A stretch of DNA of 64,000 nt from Pectobacterium atrosepticum (GCA_019056595.1 CP036163.1:930001-994000), one strand, 5' to 3'. Positions 39,260 through 49,797 are shown, counted from the first letter of the stretch. The notes: generated from the letters alone by a model not told the origin. Numbers and translations are program-made.

Positions 39260-40987
39260 TTGACCAGTAACCGACTCTCATGGCAGCATTTACTGCCAAA
39301 TAATACGCCTTATCAAACGCTATTCACTCAGGCAGCTCAGCTTGCTCCTGCTGAATTCTCCGCTATTCAGTCGCGTCTGGCAGACAGTCTGACGCTCTTT
39401 TGCCACCCTCGTTCTCCATCCCGCTTTATGCTGTTGAAAGCGCAAGAGAACGATGAATATATGGCATTGATCGCCCGTGCGCTGAACGCCATCAGGCCAG
39501 ACTCCGGGGCGATACATGGCAGTAAATATATCATTGAGGGTCGTCATATCCGGGTCGAACCCGCCACTCAGCCTGCGGATAATTTTGCCGCACAGCAATC
39601 CTGTGGCTATCAGGAATGGATTGAGCCCGAACAACTCTTCGGCTGTGTACGCAATTTTCACGATGAAATCACCCTGCATCCAGGACTGATTCATCAGGTT
39701 AATGGCGGCACGTTGATCCTGTCTGCCAGAGCATTGCTAGCTCAGCCGTTGATGTGGCTGCGTCTGAAGCAGATTATGGCAGAGGGACTCTATCGTTGGC
39801 ACTCGCCAGACGAGCGCAAACCACTTCCTGTTGATGTGCCACCGATGCCGCTTGATATTCGCCTGATTATTCTCGGTGACCGAGAAAGTCTGGCAGATAT
39901 CCATGATATGGAGCCGGAATTAGGCGAACACGCGATTTATGGTGAGTTCGAAGCGCAATTGCAGTTGATTGAAACAGATGACATGGCGCGCTGGTGTACC
40001 TACATCAATGCACTATGCAGCGAGAATCAACTGCCGCTGCTAGATGTGGATGCCTGGCCGGCATTAGTCAACATCGCGGTACGCTACAGCGGCGATCAGG
40101 GCAATTTACCATTATGCCCGCGTTGGTTAATCAGCCAATTAAAATATGCATCTCTGTACGCCAGAGATGGTCAGATTACCGAGCAGGCGCTGATTGACGC
40201 GATTGCCGCTCGCCAATGGCGTGAAGGCTATCTTCATGAGCGCATGCAGGATGAAATAGAACTAGGCCAGATTCTGATCGAAACAGAAGGCGAAGTCGTC
40301 GGTCAGGTTAATGGACTTTCCGTGCTGGAATTCCCAGGCTACCCTGTTGCCTTCGGTGAGCCGACACGCATCAGCTGCGTAGTTCACGCTGGCGACGGTG
40401 AATTTACTGACGTCGAGCGCAAAGCCGAGCTTGCTGGCAATTTACACGCTAAAGGCATGATGATCATGCAGGCGTTTCTGATTACCGAACTGGAACTTGA
40501 TCAACAACTTCCTTTCTCGGCCTCCATGGTCTTCGAGCAATCGTACAGCGAAGTTGATGGTGACAGCGCTTCACTGGCAGAGTTGTGCGCACTGGTCAGT
40601 GCCCTCTCCTTGCGACCAATCAATCAGCAGTTCGCCGTTACCGGTTCCGTCGATCAATTTGGTCGTGTCCAGCCAATTGGCGGCGTGAATGAGAAAATCG
40701 AAGGCTTCTTTGAGGTCTGCCAGCGTCGTGGGCTGACAGGTACCCAGGGCGTGATTTTACCTGCGACTAACTTGCGCCATCTCTGTTTACAGGAAGATGT
40801 CGTTGAGGCAGTACGCGAAGGGAAATTCCATTTGTTCCCGGTAGAGACCGCGTCGGAAGCTGTGTCATTACTCACCAATTTCGCTTACGACGATGAGCAG
40901 CAGCCAAACCTGCTAGCGGAGATTCGCGAGCGAATTGGACAATTTGCACCGCAAGAGCGTAGACGTTTCCCTTGGTTTTTCCGTTAA
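39260..40987 (+). CDS. ycbZ: Lon protease-related protein YcbZ (LonB/LonH-like)
   Basis: This roughly 575-residue protein belongs to the Lon-like ATP-independent or degenerate-AAA group. The C-terminal S16 protease domain carries the catalytic Ser in SEVDGDSASLAELCAL and Lys in GGVNEKIEGFFEVC. The N-terminal half has weak AAA traits (HQVNGGTLILSARALLAQPL). The physiological target is unknown. The TTG at 39260 is chosen because TSNRLSWQHLLP aligns with the E. coli N terminus; an extended -10 element (TGTATAAT near 39219-39226) lies just upstream, so an earlier start at 39218 is unlikely. The ribosome-binding site is weak. The precise start is therefore uncertain. Confidence 0.88.
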   Translation: MTSNRLSWQHLLPNNTPYQTLFTQAAQLAPAEFSAIQSRLADSLTLFCHPRSPSRFMLLKAQENDEYMALIARALNAIRPDSGAIHGSKYIIEGRHIRVEPATQPADNFAAQQSCGYQEWIEPEQLFGCVRNFHDEITLHPGLIHQVNGGTLILSARALLAQPLMWLRLKQIMAEGLYRWHSPDERKPLPVDVPPMPLDIRLIILGDRESLADIHDMEPELGEHAIYGEFEAQLQLIETDDMARWCTYINALCSENQLPLLDVDAWPALVNIAVRYSGDQGNLPLCPRWLISQLKYASLYARDGQITEQALIDAIAARQWREGYLHERMQDEIELGQILIETEGEVVGQVNGLSVLEFPGYPVAFGEPTRISCVVHAGDGEFTDVERKAELAGNLHAKGMMIMQAFLITELELDQQLPFSASMVFEQSYSEVDGDSASLAELCALVSALSLRPINQQFAVTGSVDQFGRVQPIGGVNEKIEGFFEVCQRRGLTGTQGVILPATNLRHLCLQEDVVEAVREGKFHLFPVETASEAVSLLTNFAYDDEQQPNLLAEIRERIGQFAPQERRRFPWFFR

Positions 40988-40990
40988 ACC

Positions 40991-41007
40991 AACTGGTTCA
41001 ACCAGAC
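40991..41007 (+). promoter_or_regulatory. FadR-like operator upstream of fabA
   Basis: AACTGGTTCAACCAGAC resembles the FadR consensus AACTGGTCCGACCAGTT, with the conserved TGGT and ACCA half-sites. In E. coli FadR binds here to activate fabA when long-chain acyl-CoA is low. Confidence 0.75.
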
Positions 41008-41022
41008 GCAACAGACTTGCCC

Positions 41023-41040
41023 AGCGTACAGGTGTACGCT
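41023..41040 (+). promoter_or_regulatory. FabR-like palindrome upstream of fabA
   Basis: AGCGTACA-GG-TGTACGCT is a perfect 8-bp inverted repeat with a 2-bp spacer. It agrees with the FabR operator type that represses fabA and fabB in response to unsaturated acyl thioesters. It lies 15 bp downstream of the FadR-like site. Confidence 0.8.
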
Positions 41041-41078
41041 AATCTGCGTGCTTCATTAAAACAAGGCTTACAGAGACC

Positions 41079-41597
41079 ATGGTAGATAAACGCGAATCCT
41101 ATACAAAAGAAGACCTCCTTGCCTCCAGTCGTGGTGAACTGTTCGGCCCGCAAGGCCCTCAGTTACCCGCCCCTAACATGCTAATGATGGACCGCGTCGT
41201 TAAAATGACAGAAGACGGCGGTAAGTACGGCAAAGGCTTTGTGGAAGCCGAATTGGATATCACGCCTGACCAGTGGTTCTTCGGTTGCCATTTCATCGGC
41301 GATCCAGTGATGCCAGGCTGCCTTGGTCTGGATGCTATGTGGCAGCTAGTCGGCTTCTATCTGGGCTGGCTGGGTGGCGAAGGCAAAGGTCGTGCACTTG
41401 GCGTGGGTGAAGTCAAATTCTCCGGACAAGTTCTGCCAACAGCTAAAAAAGTGACTTACCGCATTCACTTCAAACGCGTAATCAATCGCCGTTTAGTAAT
41501 GGGTATTGCTGATGGTGAAGTGCTGGTTGATGGCCAACACATCTATGCTGCTGATGAACTGAAAGTCGGTCTGTTCAAAGACGCGAGCTCTTTCTAA
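41079..41597 (+). CDS. fabA: 3-hydroxydecanoyl-ACP dehydratase/isomerase
   Basis: FabA dehydrates 3-hydroxydecanoyl-ACP and isomerises the trans-2 product to cis-3-decenoyl-ACP, the branch point for unsaturated fatty acids. The 172-residue hot-dog enzyme carries the active His in [20 protein letters not shown], with the catalytic Asp in the same stretch (LGLDAMWQL). [20 protein letters not shown] at the start matches E. coli. Regulation by FadR and FabR is supported by two operator-like sites upstream. In E. coli rmf follows; here it does not. Confidence 0.98.
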   Translation: MVDKRESYTKEDLLASSRGELFGPQGPQLPAPNMLMMDRVVKMTEDGGKYGKGFVEAELDITPDQWFFGCHFIGDPVMPGCLGLDAMWQLVGFYLGWLGGEGKGRALGVGEVKFSGQVLPTAKKVTYRIHFKRVINRRLVMGIADGEVLVDGQHIYAADELKVGLFKDASSF

Positions 41598-41606
41598 GTG
41601 CCAGAT

Positions 41607-41642
41607 GATAACGCGGGCCAATAATTTTTCGCCCGCGTTATC
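41607..41642. terminator. Long hairpin between fabA and the yebE-like gene
   Basis: A perfect 12-bp stem GATAACGCGGGC/GCCCGCGTTATC encloses a 12-nt T-rich loop between converging genes. No long T run follows, so termination may be moderate; mRNA 3' end protection is another possibility. Confidence 0.6.
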
Positions 41643-41693
41643 CCTTCCATTTATCCGATTGTATCCAACCGCAGCCCTAAACCACTCGACTTA

Positions 41694-42347
41694 TCATGAT
41701 GGGCTTTTAAGTTCATTGGTGATCGACTGCCGCACGTCTTGCGGTATCTTCAATTCCGTCGCTAACGCATCCAGATAGCTTTTCTCCATGAAGTGATCGA
41801 CATCAATGACCGCGCAGCTCAGGAAGTAGACCTCAAGCGCTTCTTCCTCATTCTTCACGTCTTTCGCCAGCAAAACCGGGTCAAGCGGTTGTTCTATCGC
41901 TTCCTGCACCCAGCGATGCGCATCGCTTCCCAATTGCAGCTGCTGAATATTGTCATCAATGCGCTGTTTCTCGGTCGCATCAATATGGCCGTCACTCTTG
42001 GCAGCAAAAACCAGCGCCTGAATCAGACGTCGAGCGCGAATATTATCGGCCGAGGATTGGGTACCAAACTGAGGATCATCCTGATGTGTGTCGCGAACAC
42101 GTTTCTTATACTGATTCCACAACACCACACCCGCCGCCGCACTGCCCCCAATGATCAGGGCATTTTTACCCAATGAGCCCATAATTTTCCGTGCGGACTT
42201 ATTCGACAACAACACACCCGCCAAACCGCCCAACGCCGCAGGTTTCAGCATATCGCCCAAATTGCCGTTTTTACCGCCTTGATGATGAGACCCCGGCTTG
42301 CTACCGGCACCTAATAAACCCTGAATTTGTTGCAGCCAATTATTCAT
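41694..42347 (-). CDS. YebE-like DUF533/TerB-family inner membrane protein
   Basis: This 217-residue protein matches E. coli YebE along its length. An N-terminal amphipathic segment (NNWLQQIQGLLG) is followed by a Gly-rich membrane region (ALGGLAGVLLSNKSARKIMG and ALIIGGSAAAGVVLWNQY). A cytosolic or periplasmic TerB-like domain comes next with an acidic metal-binding motif (AAKSDGHIDATEKQRID). Its function is unknown; in E. coli yebE belongs to the Cpx/sigma-E stress regulons. TGAGGA abuts an ATG at 42353 and is 6 nt from the ATG at 42347, so the latter is chosen. Confidence 0.88.
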   Translation of the reverse strand: MNNWLQQIQGLLGAGSKPGSHHQGGKNGNLGDMLKPAALGGLAGVLLSNKSARKIMGSLGKNALIIGGSAAAGVVLWNQYKKRVRDTHQDDPQFGTQSSADNIRARRLIQALVFAAKSDGHIDATEKQRIDDNIQQLQLGSDAHRWVQEAIEQPLDPVLLAKDVKNEEEALEVYFLSCAVIDVDHFMEKSYLDALATELKIPQDVRQSITNELKSPS

Positions 42348-42506
42348 TTTCATTCCTCAAGGAAAAGTGACATCACTGATGGTGTTGTCACCCATAGTAA
42401 TGGTGCGGAAGGCGTTTGTTTGTCAGATTGTGTATAGCAATGAAAAGTATGGACCGCGGTTTCTACTCGGTCCATTTGGGCGGTCCATCTGGCTATGCTG
42501 GGAACG

Positions 42507-44186
42507 TTATGACGCGGGTTTCAACGGCGCTTTTCTCACTGGCGTGCTTCCAGCGACATAGTAGCGCGCCTTGCTGCGTGGCAGAGGCTGACGACGGCGA
42601 ATTCGGTCTGCAATCTTCTCCGCGATCATGATGGTCGTCGCATTCAGATTACCAGTAATAATCTGCGGCATGATGGAAGCATCGACAACACGCAATCCTT
42701 CCATGCCGTGGACACACCCTTGCCCATCGACAACCGACATGTCGTCCTCTCCCATCTTGCAGGAGCAAGAGGGATGGAATGCCGTCTCAGCATGAGTGCG
42801 GATGAACTCATCCAGTTCCTCATCCGTCTGAACTGCCAGACCAGGACTGATCTCTCGCCCACGGTATTTATCGAGCGCTGGCTGCGCCATGATTTCACGC
42901 GTAATGCGGATCGCGTCACGAAACTCCTGCCAATCTTGTTCCGTTGACATGTAGTTGAACAGGATGCTAGGGTGCTCGCGGGCATCTTTGGAGCGCACCT
43001 GAACACGCCCCCGACTGAGTGAGCGCATAGAACCGACGTGCGCCTGAAACCCGTGCTCTTTCACTGCATTGCTGCCGTTGTAATTAATCGCGACGGGCAG
43101 GAAATGGTATTGAATATTCGGCCAGGTGAATTCGTCCCGACTGCGAATAAAACCGCCCGCCTCGAACTGGTTGCTAGCACCAATGCCTGTGCCGTTGAAC
43201 AACCATTCCGCGCCGATTTTCGGCTGATTAAACCACTGCAATGCCGGATAGAGCGATACCGGTTCTTTGCAGGCATATTGCAAATACATTTCCAGATGGT
43301 CCTGCAAATTCTCGCCGACACCGGGCAAATCGTGCACCACTGAAATATCGAGCCTCTGGAGCAAATCTTTCGGCCCCACACCAGAACGTTGCAGAATTTG
43401 CGGTGAGGCAATTGCACCAGCACACAAAAGCACTTCGCGGCGTGCCTTTGCCGTCTGGGCACTTTCGCCTTTAAAGTAAGCCACGCCAACAGCACGTTTT
43501 CCGTCAAAGAGAATCCTGTCGGTTAAGGCATGCGTCACGATAGTCAGATTCTTACGGCTTTTCGCCTGATCCAAATAGCCACGGGCGGTGCTGGCGCGAC
43601 GCCCCTTCGGCGTGACGGTTCTGTCCATCGGCCCAAAGCCTTCCTGCTGATACCCGTTGAGATCGTCCGTACGCGGATAGCCCGCCTGCACGCCAGCTTC
43701 AACCATCGCGTGAAACAGTTCGTTGTTTCCCATCTTCGGTGTTGTAACCGAAACAGGGCCAGACGCGCCATGGTAGTCATTCGCCCCCACATCCCGCGTT
43801 TCCGCTTTGCGGAAATACGGCAGGCAGTCAAGGTAACTCCAATCTTCCAGACCCGACATAGTCGCCCAGTGATCAAAATCCATCGCATTGCCGCGGATGT
43901 AACACATTCCGTTAATCAGCGACGAACCACCCAATCCTTTTCCTCGACCGCATTCCATTCGGCGATCATTCATATGAGGCTCGGGATCGGTTTCATAGGC
44001 CCAGTTATAGCGTTTCCCCTGTAATGGGAAGGCTAATGCGGCGGGCATCTGTGTACGAAAATCCAGCCGATAGTCGGGGCCACCCGCCTCAAGCAGCAGC
44101 ACGCTCACATCGCTTTCTTCTGTTAAACGCGCAGCCAGCACATTGCCTGCTGAGCCAGCACCGATAATGATGTAATCATATTCCAT
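42507..44186 (-). CDS. betA: Choline dehydrogenase
   Basis: BetA is a membrane-associated FAD enzyme of the GMC family that oxidises choline to betaine aldehyde and onward to glycine betaine. The 559 residues start with the FAD-binding fold ([20 protein letters not shown]). The GMC signatures [20 protein letters not shown] and [15 protein letters not shown] are present. The C terminus has the catalytic His region (HPSCSCKMG) and [17 protein letters not shown]. It is third in the betIBA operon, 19 bp downstream of betB. Confidence 0.97.
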   Translation of the reverse strand: MEYDYIIIGAGSAGNVLAARLTEESDVSVLLLEAGGPDYRLDFRTQMPAALAFPLQGKRYNWAYETDPEPHMNDRRMECGRGKGLGGSSLINGMCYIRGNAMDFDHWATMSGLEDWSYLDCLPYFRKAETRDVGANDYHGASGPVSVTTPKMGNNELFHAMVEAGVQAGYPRTDDLNGYQQEGFGPMDRTVTPKGRRASTARGYLDQAKSRKNLTIVTHALTDRILFDGKRAVGVAYFKGESAQTAKARREVLLCAGAIASPQILQRSGVGPKDLLQRLDISVVHDLPGVGENLQDHLEMYLQYACKEPVSLYPALQWFNQPKIGAEWLFNGTGIGASNQFEAGGFIRSRDEFTWPNIQYHFLPVAINYNGSNAVKEHGFQAHVGSMRSLSRGRVQVRSKDAREHPSILFNYMSTEQDWQEFRDAIRITREIMAQPALDKYRGREISPGLAVQTDEELDEFIRTHAETAFHPSCSCKMGEDDMSVVDGQGCVHGMEGLRVVDASIMPQIITGNLNATTIMIAEKIADRIRRRQPLPRSKARYYVAGSTPVRKAPLKPAS

Positions 44187-44205
44187 TAGGCTTTATCCCC
44201 TTCGT

Positions 44206-45678
44206 TTAAAATACCGAGCGGAATTCACCCAGTTCAACCTGTATAGATTTAATTTGCGTGTAGTGTTCCAACGTTGTTACGCCGTTTTCACGTCCGACAC
44301 CCGAATGTTTGTAGCCGCCCACAGGCATTTCGGCCGGAGATTCTCCCCAGGTGTTGATCCAACAAATCCCCGCCTCAAGCTGATGAATAACCCGATGCGC
44401 TCGATTTAGATCGCGGGTTACAATGCCAGCCGCTAGCCCATACTCACTATCATTGGCGCGGCGGATAACCTCATCCTCGTCCTGATACGTCAGAATACTC
44501 ATGACCGGACCAAAAATTTCCTTTCGGACAATCTTCATGTCATCCCGGCAGTCAGTGAACACCGTAGGGGCAACGTATGCGCCTTGTGCATAGTCACCAT
44601 CTGTCATAGGTTCACCGCCCACCAGCACGCGAGCGCCCTCTCGTTTTCCGCTTTCGATGTAACGCAGAACGGACTCTCTATGCGGGAAACTGACCAGTGG
44701 TCCAAAATTCACCGATTCATCGGTAGGATCGCCAGCGCGAATTCGCTGAACACGTGCCAGGATTTTTTCCTCAAACTGCGTCTGCAATGCCTGTGGTACA
44801 AAGACGCGCGTGCCGTTAGTGCACACCTGCCCTGAGCTGAAAAAATTCGCCATCATGGCAATGTCCGCCGCCTTATCAAGATCGGCATCATCAAAAATAA
44901 TCAGCGGCGATTTCCCCCCCAGCTCCATCGTGACGTCTTTCAGCGTCGAGCCTGCGGCATTGGCCATGACCGTTTTCCCGCTGGTGATACCGCCAGTGAA
45001 AGAGACCTTGGCAATGCCAGGGTGTGTGGTCAGCGCCTGACCAACGGATTTCCCTGTTCCCGTCAGCACGTTAAATACACCTGCCGGCAACCCAGCTTCG
45101 GTGTAAATTTCCGCCAGCTTCAGCGCGGTGAGCGACGTGACTTCACTGGGTTTGAAGATCATTGCGTTGCCTGCCGCCAGCGCGGGCGCCGATTTCCACA
45201 ACGCGATCTGAATGGGATAGTTCCAGGCACCGATACCGGCGACAACACCAAGCGGTTCACGACGTGTATAAACAAACGAGGTATCGCGCAGCGGGATCTG
45301 TTGACCTTCCAGCATAGGAATCAACCCCGCGTAATACTCCAAAACATCGGCGCCGGTCACGATATCGACGGTACGCGTTTCTGAAAGCGGCTTGCCGGTA
45401 TCGTGCGTCTCAAGCAACGCGAGTTCACCATTGCGCTCACGTAAGATATCAACAGCACGGCGTAAAATGCGCGAACGCTCCATCGCCGTCATCGCCGCCC
45501 ATACCTTCTGCCCTGCGGTGGCTGCGCTGACCGCCCGGTCAACGTCAGCGGCGGTGGCAGACTGAATACAGGCAATAATGTCGCCATTAGCAGGATTCAC
45601 GGCATCAAACGTATCGTTACCTGTGCTATCGACATAGGCACCGTTGATGTAAAGCTGTTGTAAACCGTAGCGAGACAT
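44206..45678 (-). CDS. betB: Betaine aldehyde dehydrogenase
   Basis: BetB is a 490-residue NAD(P)-dependent aldehyde dehydrogenase that makes the osmoprotectant glycine betaine. The catalytic Glu is in [20 protein letters not shown] and the nucleophilic Cys in [16 protein letters not shown]. The coenzyme-binding motif is in [18 protein letters not shown] and [11 protein letters not shown]. Its start [19 protein letters not shown] is characteristic of BetB. It sits between betI and betA in one transcript read leftward. Confidence 0.97.
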   Translation of the reverse strand: MSRYGLQQLYINGAYVDSTGNDTFDAVNPANGDIIACIQSATAADVDRAVSAATAGQKVWAAMTAMERSRILRRAVDILRERNGELALLETHDTGKPLSETRTVDIVTGADVLEYYAGLIPMLEGQQIPLRDTSFVYTRREPLGVVAGIGAWNYPIQIALWKSAPALAAGNAMIFKPSEVTSLTALKLAEIYTEAGLPAGVFNVLTGTGKSVGQALTTHPGIAKVSFTGGITSGKTVMANAAGSTLKDVTMELGGKSPLIIFDDADLDKAADIAMMANFFSSGQVCTNGTRVFVPQALQTQFEEKILARVQRIRAGDPTDESVNFGPLVSFPHRESVLRYIESGKREGARVLVGGEPMTDGDYAQGAYVAPTVFTDCRDDMKIVRKEIFGPVMSILTYQDEDEVIRRANDSEYGLAAGIVTRDLNRAHRVIHQLEAGICWINTWGESPAEMPVGGYKHSGVGRENGVTTLEHYTQIKSIQVELGEFRSVF

Positions 45679-45746
45679 AAATTCTCCTGTCTGATGACTG
45701 CCCGATCGTGCGTTTCGAGCAGGGAAGGCAAAATAATAAGGAAGGA

Positions 45747-46334
45747 TTACGCATGAGTGAGCTGCTGATCGATATAATCGTAGGTAATGCTCAGCGCTTC
45801 TTCACAGTTGAAGACGTTATGACTTAGCGCACCGCGCAGCCACAAGCCATCGATCAGCCCCGCCACTCCTTTTGCCGCAATGCGTGCTTTGTCTTTCGGC
45901 AAACAGCGGCTGAACTCGACACTCAAATTGGAGTAAAGCCGCCGATCGTTAACCTGCTGTAGCCGATGAAGCATGGGGGAATGCAGACTGCTGGCCCAAA
46001 ACGCTAGCCAGGTTTTCATCGCTGCGCTATTCGTCTGGCTATCATCAAAATTCCCCTGAACAATCGCCCGCAAACGAGCACGAGGCGTATTTTCTGTCAG
46101 GTTCAGTAATCTTGATTTCACCGCTAACCCCAGATGGCTAATCAGATAGCGCATCGTCGCTTCCAATAAGCCATTTTTATCGCGGAAGTAATGACTGATG
46201 ATTCCATTCGACACCCCTGCGCGTCGGGCAATCTGCACGATTGAGGCATCGTGCATCCCCACATCGTTAATCGCTGCCAGCGTCGCTTCGATGAGCTGCT
46301 GCCGTCTGATGGGCTGCATTCCGACTTTAGGCAC
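45747..46334 (-). CDS. betI: Choline-responsive repressor BetI
   Basis: BetI is a 195-residue TetR-family repressor of the bet genes released by choline. The N-terminal helix-turn-helix is [20 protein letters not shown] within [20 protein letters not shown]-type TetR helices. A C-terminal ligand domain follows ([27 protein letters not shown]). It is first gene of the betIBA operon and is divergent from betT; a palindromic operator lies in the 357-bp gap between them. Confidence 0.96.
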   Translation of the reverse strand: MPKVGMQPIRRQQLIEATLAAINDVGMHDASIVQIARRAGVSNGIISHYFRDKNGLLEATMRYLISHLGLAVKSRLLNLTENTPRARLRAIVQGNFDDSQTNSAAMKTWLAFWASSLHSPMLHRLQQVNDRRLYSNLSVEFSRCLPKDKARIAAKGVAGLIDGLWLRGALSHNVFNCEEALSITYDYIDQQLTHA

Positions 46335-46691
46335 CGCACTCTCCCTTCATTTTTTGTGTTATGAATCACGGTAAAAGACAGTTATTCGTGATCCGATTTA
46401 TCCCATTAAACTTTTTTTTGATTGAACGTTCAATAAAAAATGAATATCTTTTATTACCGAAAGGTTAAAAGTCTGTATCAATTATCACGAAAAGTGGCTT
46501 TACTTCAGACGATAACGTCGCTTTAAAATAAATGACTTGTTTTTTGTTCTGACAACCATCTTCAGCGGAAAGCGTACTCAGCGGATGTCCTGCGCCTTGT
46601 TATTGGTCTGGGTTAAGCTCTTGGTATGCGCTAAGCGCGCTTCGTGGAAAGAGAAGTCAGAGTACTGGTTCACATAACGCAAGGGATAACC
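46335..46691. promoter_or_regulatory. betI-betT divergent control region
   Basis: The 357-bp region holds the BetI operator near its left end and must contain the promoters for both directions. It is AT-rich on the left and holds no gene. A further in-frame open stretch upstream of betT (from 46644) is leader, as shown by the AAGGG ribosome-binding site before 46692. Confidence 0.75.
46421..46434. promoter_or_regulatory. BetI operator
   Basis: ATTGAACGTTCAAT is a perfect 14-bp palindrome within a TTTTGATTGAACGTTCAATA context that matches the E. coli BetI box type. It lies about 90 bp from the betI start codon. Confidence 0.82.
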
Positions 46692-48725
46692 ATGCCAGCC
46701 TCAGAAACCACCACCCAACAGGACCGCCTGAATCCTGTCGTGTTCTACACATCAGCGGGATTAATTCTGACCTTCTCGCTGATGACGATGCTGTTTAACA
46801 AAGAAGCGAACGAATGGATTACCCATGCTCTCAACTGGGTTTCTGCCACATTTGGTTGGTACTACCTGCTAGCCGCCACGCTCTACATCGTTTTCGTCAT
46901 CTTCATTGCATCGTCTCGATTTGGGTCGATTAAACTCGGACCAGAGCAATCAAAGCCTGAATTTAGCCTGATGAGCTGGGCGGCGATGCTCTTTGCGGCA
47001 GGGATCGGCATCGATTTAATGTTCTTTTCCGTCGCGGAACCTATCACGCAATATATGATGCCGCCTGAGGGACAAGGGCAGACGATGGAGGCGGCGCGGC
47101 AGGCCATGGTCTGGACATTGTTTCACTACGGACTGACGGGCTGGTCAATGTACGCGCTGATGGGGATCGCGCTGGGTTACTTCAGTTACCGGTATAATTT
47201 GCCGCTGACGATTCGCTCGGCCCTGTATCCTATCTTTGGTAAACGCATCAATGGCCCGATTGGGCACAGCGTCGATATTGCAGCCGTGCTAGGCACCATT
47301 TTCGGTATCGCTACCACGCTGGGCATCGGGGTAGTTCAGCTTAACTACGGGCTGAAAGTGCTGTTCCAAATCCCAGAGAATCTCACCGTGCAGGCTTCCC
47401 TGATCCTGCTTTCCGTGATCATGGCGACCATTTCCGTAACGTCCGGTGTCAATCGCGGCATTCGCTTCCTCTCCGAGCTTAACGTTCTGCTCGCGCTGGG
47501 TTTAATTCTCTTCCTGCTCTTTTGGGGCGATACCGAGTTTCTGTTAAACGCGCTGGTGCTTAACGTGGGGGATTACATCAATCGCTTTACGGGCATGACG
47601 CTCAACAGTTTTGCGTTCGATCGCCCGACAGAATGGATGAATAGCTGGACGCTGTTTTTCTGGGCATGGTGGGTCGCGTGGGCACCGTTTGTTGGACTGT
47701 TTCTGGCACGCATCTCACGCGGTAGAACGATTCGCCAGTTCGTCGTCGGCACGCTGATCATTCCGTTTGTCTTTACGCTGCTATGGCTCTCCATTTTCGG
47801 CAACAGTGCGCTTTATCAGGTGATCCACGGTAATCTGGACTTTGCGAATGAAGTCATGCAGCACCCGGAACGCGGATTCTACAGTCTGCTGGCACAGTAC
47901 CCGGGCTTCAGCCTGAGCGCCTCTGTCGCCACCATTACTGGCTTGCTGTTTTATGTCACGTCTGCCGATTCCGGTTCACTGGTGCTGGGCAACTTTACCT
48001 CTCGCCTTGCCGACATCAACAATGATGCGCCAAACTGGCTGCGCGTTTTCTGGTCAGTCGCCATTGGCCTGCTGACCCTGGGTATGCTGATGACAAACGG
48101 CGTTTCAGCATTACAGAACACCACCGTCATCATGGGGTTACCGTTTAGCTTTGTGATGTTCTTCATTATGGCAGGGTTATATAAATCACTACGGGTTGAG
48201 GACTACCGTAAAGCCAGCTCATTACAAACATCGGCACCCATGCCAATATCAGGCGACGATCGCTTGAACTGGAAGCAGCGCCTCTCGCGCGTCATGAATT
48301 TCCCCGGCACGACGCATACACAGAAAATGCTGGATAACGTCTGTAAAGCCGCGATGGACGATGTTGCACGTGAGCTACGTCTACGAGGCGCCAGCGTTGA
48401 AGTCAACACATTGCCCCCTGTCGAAGATGAACGCTTGAACCATCTCGAACTCTTGGTTGATTTGGGTGATGAACAGAACTTTCTTTATCAGATTTGGCCA
48501 CAGCGTTATAGCGTCCCAGCGTTTACCTACCGCGCCCGCTCAGGCAAATCAGATTATTACCGACTTGAAACCTTCCTGCTGGAAGGAAGCCAGGGGAATG
48601 ATCTGATGGATTACAGCAAAGAACAGGTGATTAACGACATTTTGGATCAGTACGAACGACACCTGAATTTTCTTCATCTTAATCGAGAGGCACCGGGCAA
48701 TACGCTGACCTTCCCTGACGCATAG
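46692..48725 (+). CDS. betT: High-affinity choline transporter BetT
   Basis: BetT is a 677-residue, proton-driven choline uptake carrier of the BCCT family with twelve membrane helices. Family signatures are visible: the Trp-rich helix 8 segment FFWAWWVAWAPFVGLFLARI and SRGRTIRQF, with FVLDIADSG-equivalent FYVTSADSGSLVLGNF. The long cytosolic C-terminal tail of about 170 residues (from DYRKASSLQ) senses osmolarity in E. coli. AAGGG at 46680-46684 sets the ATG. It is the uptake partner of BetA and BetB. Confidence 0.97.
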   Translation: MPASETTTQQDRLNPVVFYTSAGLILTFSLMTMLFNKEANEWITHALNWVSATFGWYYLLAATLYIVFVIFIASSRFGSIKLGPEQSKPEFSLMSWAAMLFAAGIGIDLMFFSVAEPITQYMMPPEGQGQTMEAARQAMVWTLFHYGLTGWSMYALMGIALGYFSYRYNLPLTIRSALYPIFGKRINGPIGHSVDIAAVLGTIFGIATTLGIGVVQLNYGLKVLFQIPENLTVQASLILLSVIMATISVTSGVNRGIRFLSELNVLLALGLILFLLFWGDTEFLLNALVLNVGDYINRFTGMTLNSFAFDRPTEWMNSWTLFFWAWWVAWAPFVGLFLARISRGRTIRQFVVGTLIIPFVFTLLWLSIFGNSALYQVIHGNLDFANEVMQHPERGFYSLLAQYPGFSLSASVATITGLLFYVTSADSGSLVLGNFTSRLADINNDAPNWLRVFWSVAIGLLTLGMLMTNGVSALQNTTVIMGLPFSFVMFFIMAGLYKSLRVEDYRKASSLQTSAPMPISGDDRLNWKQRLSRVMNFPGTTHTQKMLDNVCKAAMDDVARELRLRGASVEVNTLPPVEDERLNHLELLVDLGDEQNFLYQIWPQRYSVPAFTYRARSGKSDYYRLETFLLEGSQGNDLMDYSKEQVINDILDQYERHLNFLHLNREAPGNTLTFPDA

Positions 48726-48735
48726 TCCCTACGCT

Positions 48736-48763
48736 ATGGCGCTGAAATACAGCGCCATTTTTC
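48736..48763 (+). terminator. betT intrinsic terminator
   Basis: The stem TGGCGCT/AGCGCCA has a 7-nt loop and is followed by TTTTTC, 10 nt after the stop. Confidence 0.85.
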
Positions 48764-48940
48764 AATATGTTATGCATTTATCCTCCTTTTTCTTTCATCC
48801 TCTTTTTCCTGAATCTATGTGCTGTGCCGCATTCTTTGCTTCGACGATTTGCGCTTTATTTTTGAAACGGTATACTGCTCACATCAATTTGAAATACAGT
48901 TTTAAAAAATGTATTTGTCCGTCACAGAAAAGGAACGAAC

Positions 48941-49579
48941 ATGAAAATTGCACTGATTAACGAGAACAGCCAAGCTGCCAAAAACGCCATCATCGCCGAG
49001 TCTCTGACCAAAGCGGTTGCACCGTTGGGCCACACTGTACACAACTACGGCCAATACGCCGTTGAAGATGCAGCGCAGCTGACCTACATCCAGAACGGTA
49101 TTTTGGCAGCTATCCTGCTGAACTCCGGCGCGGCTGATTTCGTTGTGACCGGTTGCGGTACTGGCCAGGGCGCAATGCTGGCTTGTAACTCTTTCCCAGG
49201 CGTAATCTGCGGTCTAGTTGTTGACCCATCTGATGCTTACCTGTTCTCTCAGATCAACAACGGTAACGCCGTATCTGTTCCTTACGCTAAAGGCTTTGGC
49301 TGGGGCGCAGAACTGAACCTGGAAAACTTGTTTACCCAGCTGTTCAAAGAAGAAGGCGGCCGAGGCTACCCGAGCGACCGCGTTGTTCCTCAACAACGTA
49401 ACAAGAAAATCCTGGATGCCGTAAAAGCGGTGACCTACAACGATCTGATCACCATCCTGAAAGGCCTCGATCAGGATCTGGTTAAAGGCGCAATTGCTGG
49501 TCCTAAATTCCAAGAATACTTCTTCGCTAACAGCAAAGACGAAGCACTGACCAGCTACATCAAAACGCTGCTGGCGTAA
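48941..49579 (+). CDS. RpiB/LacA/LacB-family sugar-phosphate isomerase
   Basis: This 212-residue cytosolic protein has an N-terminal RpiB-like domain (residues 1-140; KIALINENSQAAKNAII, DFVVTGCGTGQGAMLACNSF with the Cys and Gly loop of the isomerase active site) and an additional C-terminal helical domain (QQRNKKILDAVKAVTYNDLI). Extended family members of this length occur in pectinolytic enterobacteria. The sugar is not known; a ketose/aldose phosphate isomerisation is expected. AAAGGAACG at 48930-48938 is the ribosome-binding site. Codon use looks like that of a highly expressed gene. Confidence 0.85.
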   Translation: MKIALINENSQAAKNAIIAESLTKAVAPLGHTVHNYGQYAVEDAAQLTYIQNGILAAILLNSGAADFVVTGCGTGQGAMLACNSFPGVICGLVVDPSDAYLFSQINNGNAVSVPYAKGFGWGAELNLENLFTQLFKEEGGRGYPSDRVVPQQRNKKILDAVKAVTYNDLITILKGLDQDLVKGAIAGPKFQEYFFANSKDEALTSYIKTLLA

Positions 49580-49594
49580 TCGTCCGATAGCTGA

Positions 49595-49632
49595 CAAAAA
49601 ACCACAGGCCATCACGGTCTGTGGTTTTTTTA
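49595..49632 (+). terminator. Intrinsic terminator of the RpiB-like gene
   Basis: The stem AACCACAG/CTGTGGTT has inner G-C pairs and is followed by a T run. Confidence 0.9.
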
Positions 49633-49737
49633 TGCCAATGATCAACTCGTTTTGCCTACATTTTAACGACACGGTTACGCAGACTATCCTTTACCGTTCA
49701 ATGCTTAGCCATACGCACCGTTAGCGCTAAATACTGC

Positions 49738-49766
49738 TTGACCGAAGCTAGGCGACTCCCTATAGT
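49738..49766 (+). promoter_or_regulatory. Promoter of tRNA-Ser(GGA)
   Basis: TTGACC (49738-49743), a 17-bp spacer and TATAGT (49761-49766), followed by a GC-rich discriminator (AGCGCCCC), a layout typical of stringently regulated tRNA promoters. Confidence 0.88.
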
Positions 49767-49797
49767 AGCGCCCCGTTGCCCCTTCTAGGCAACCCCC

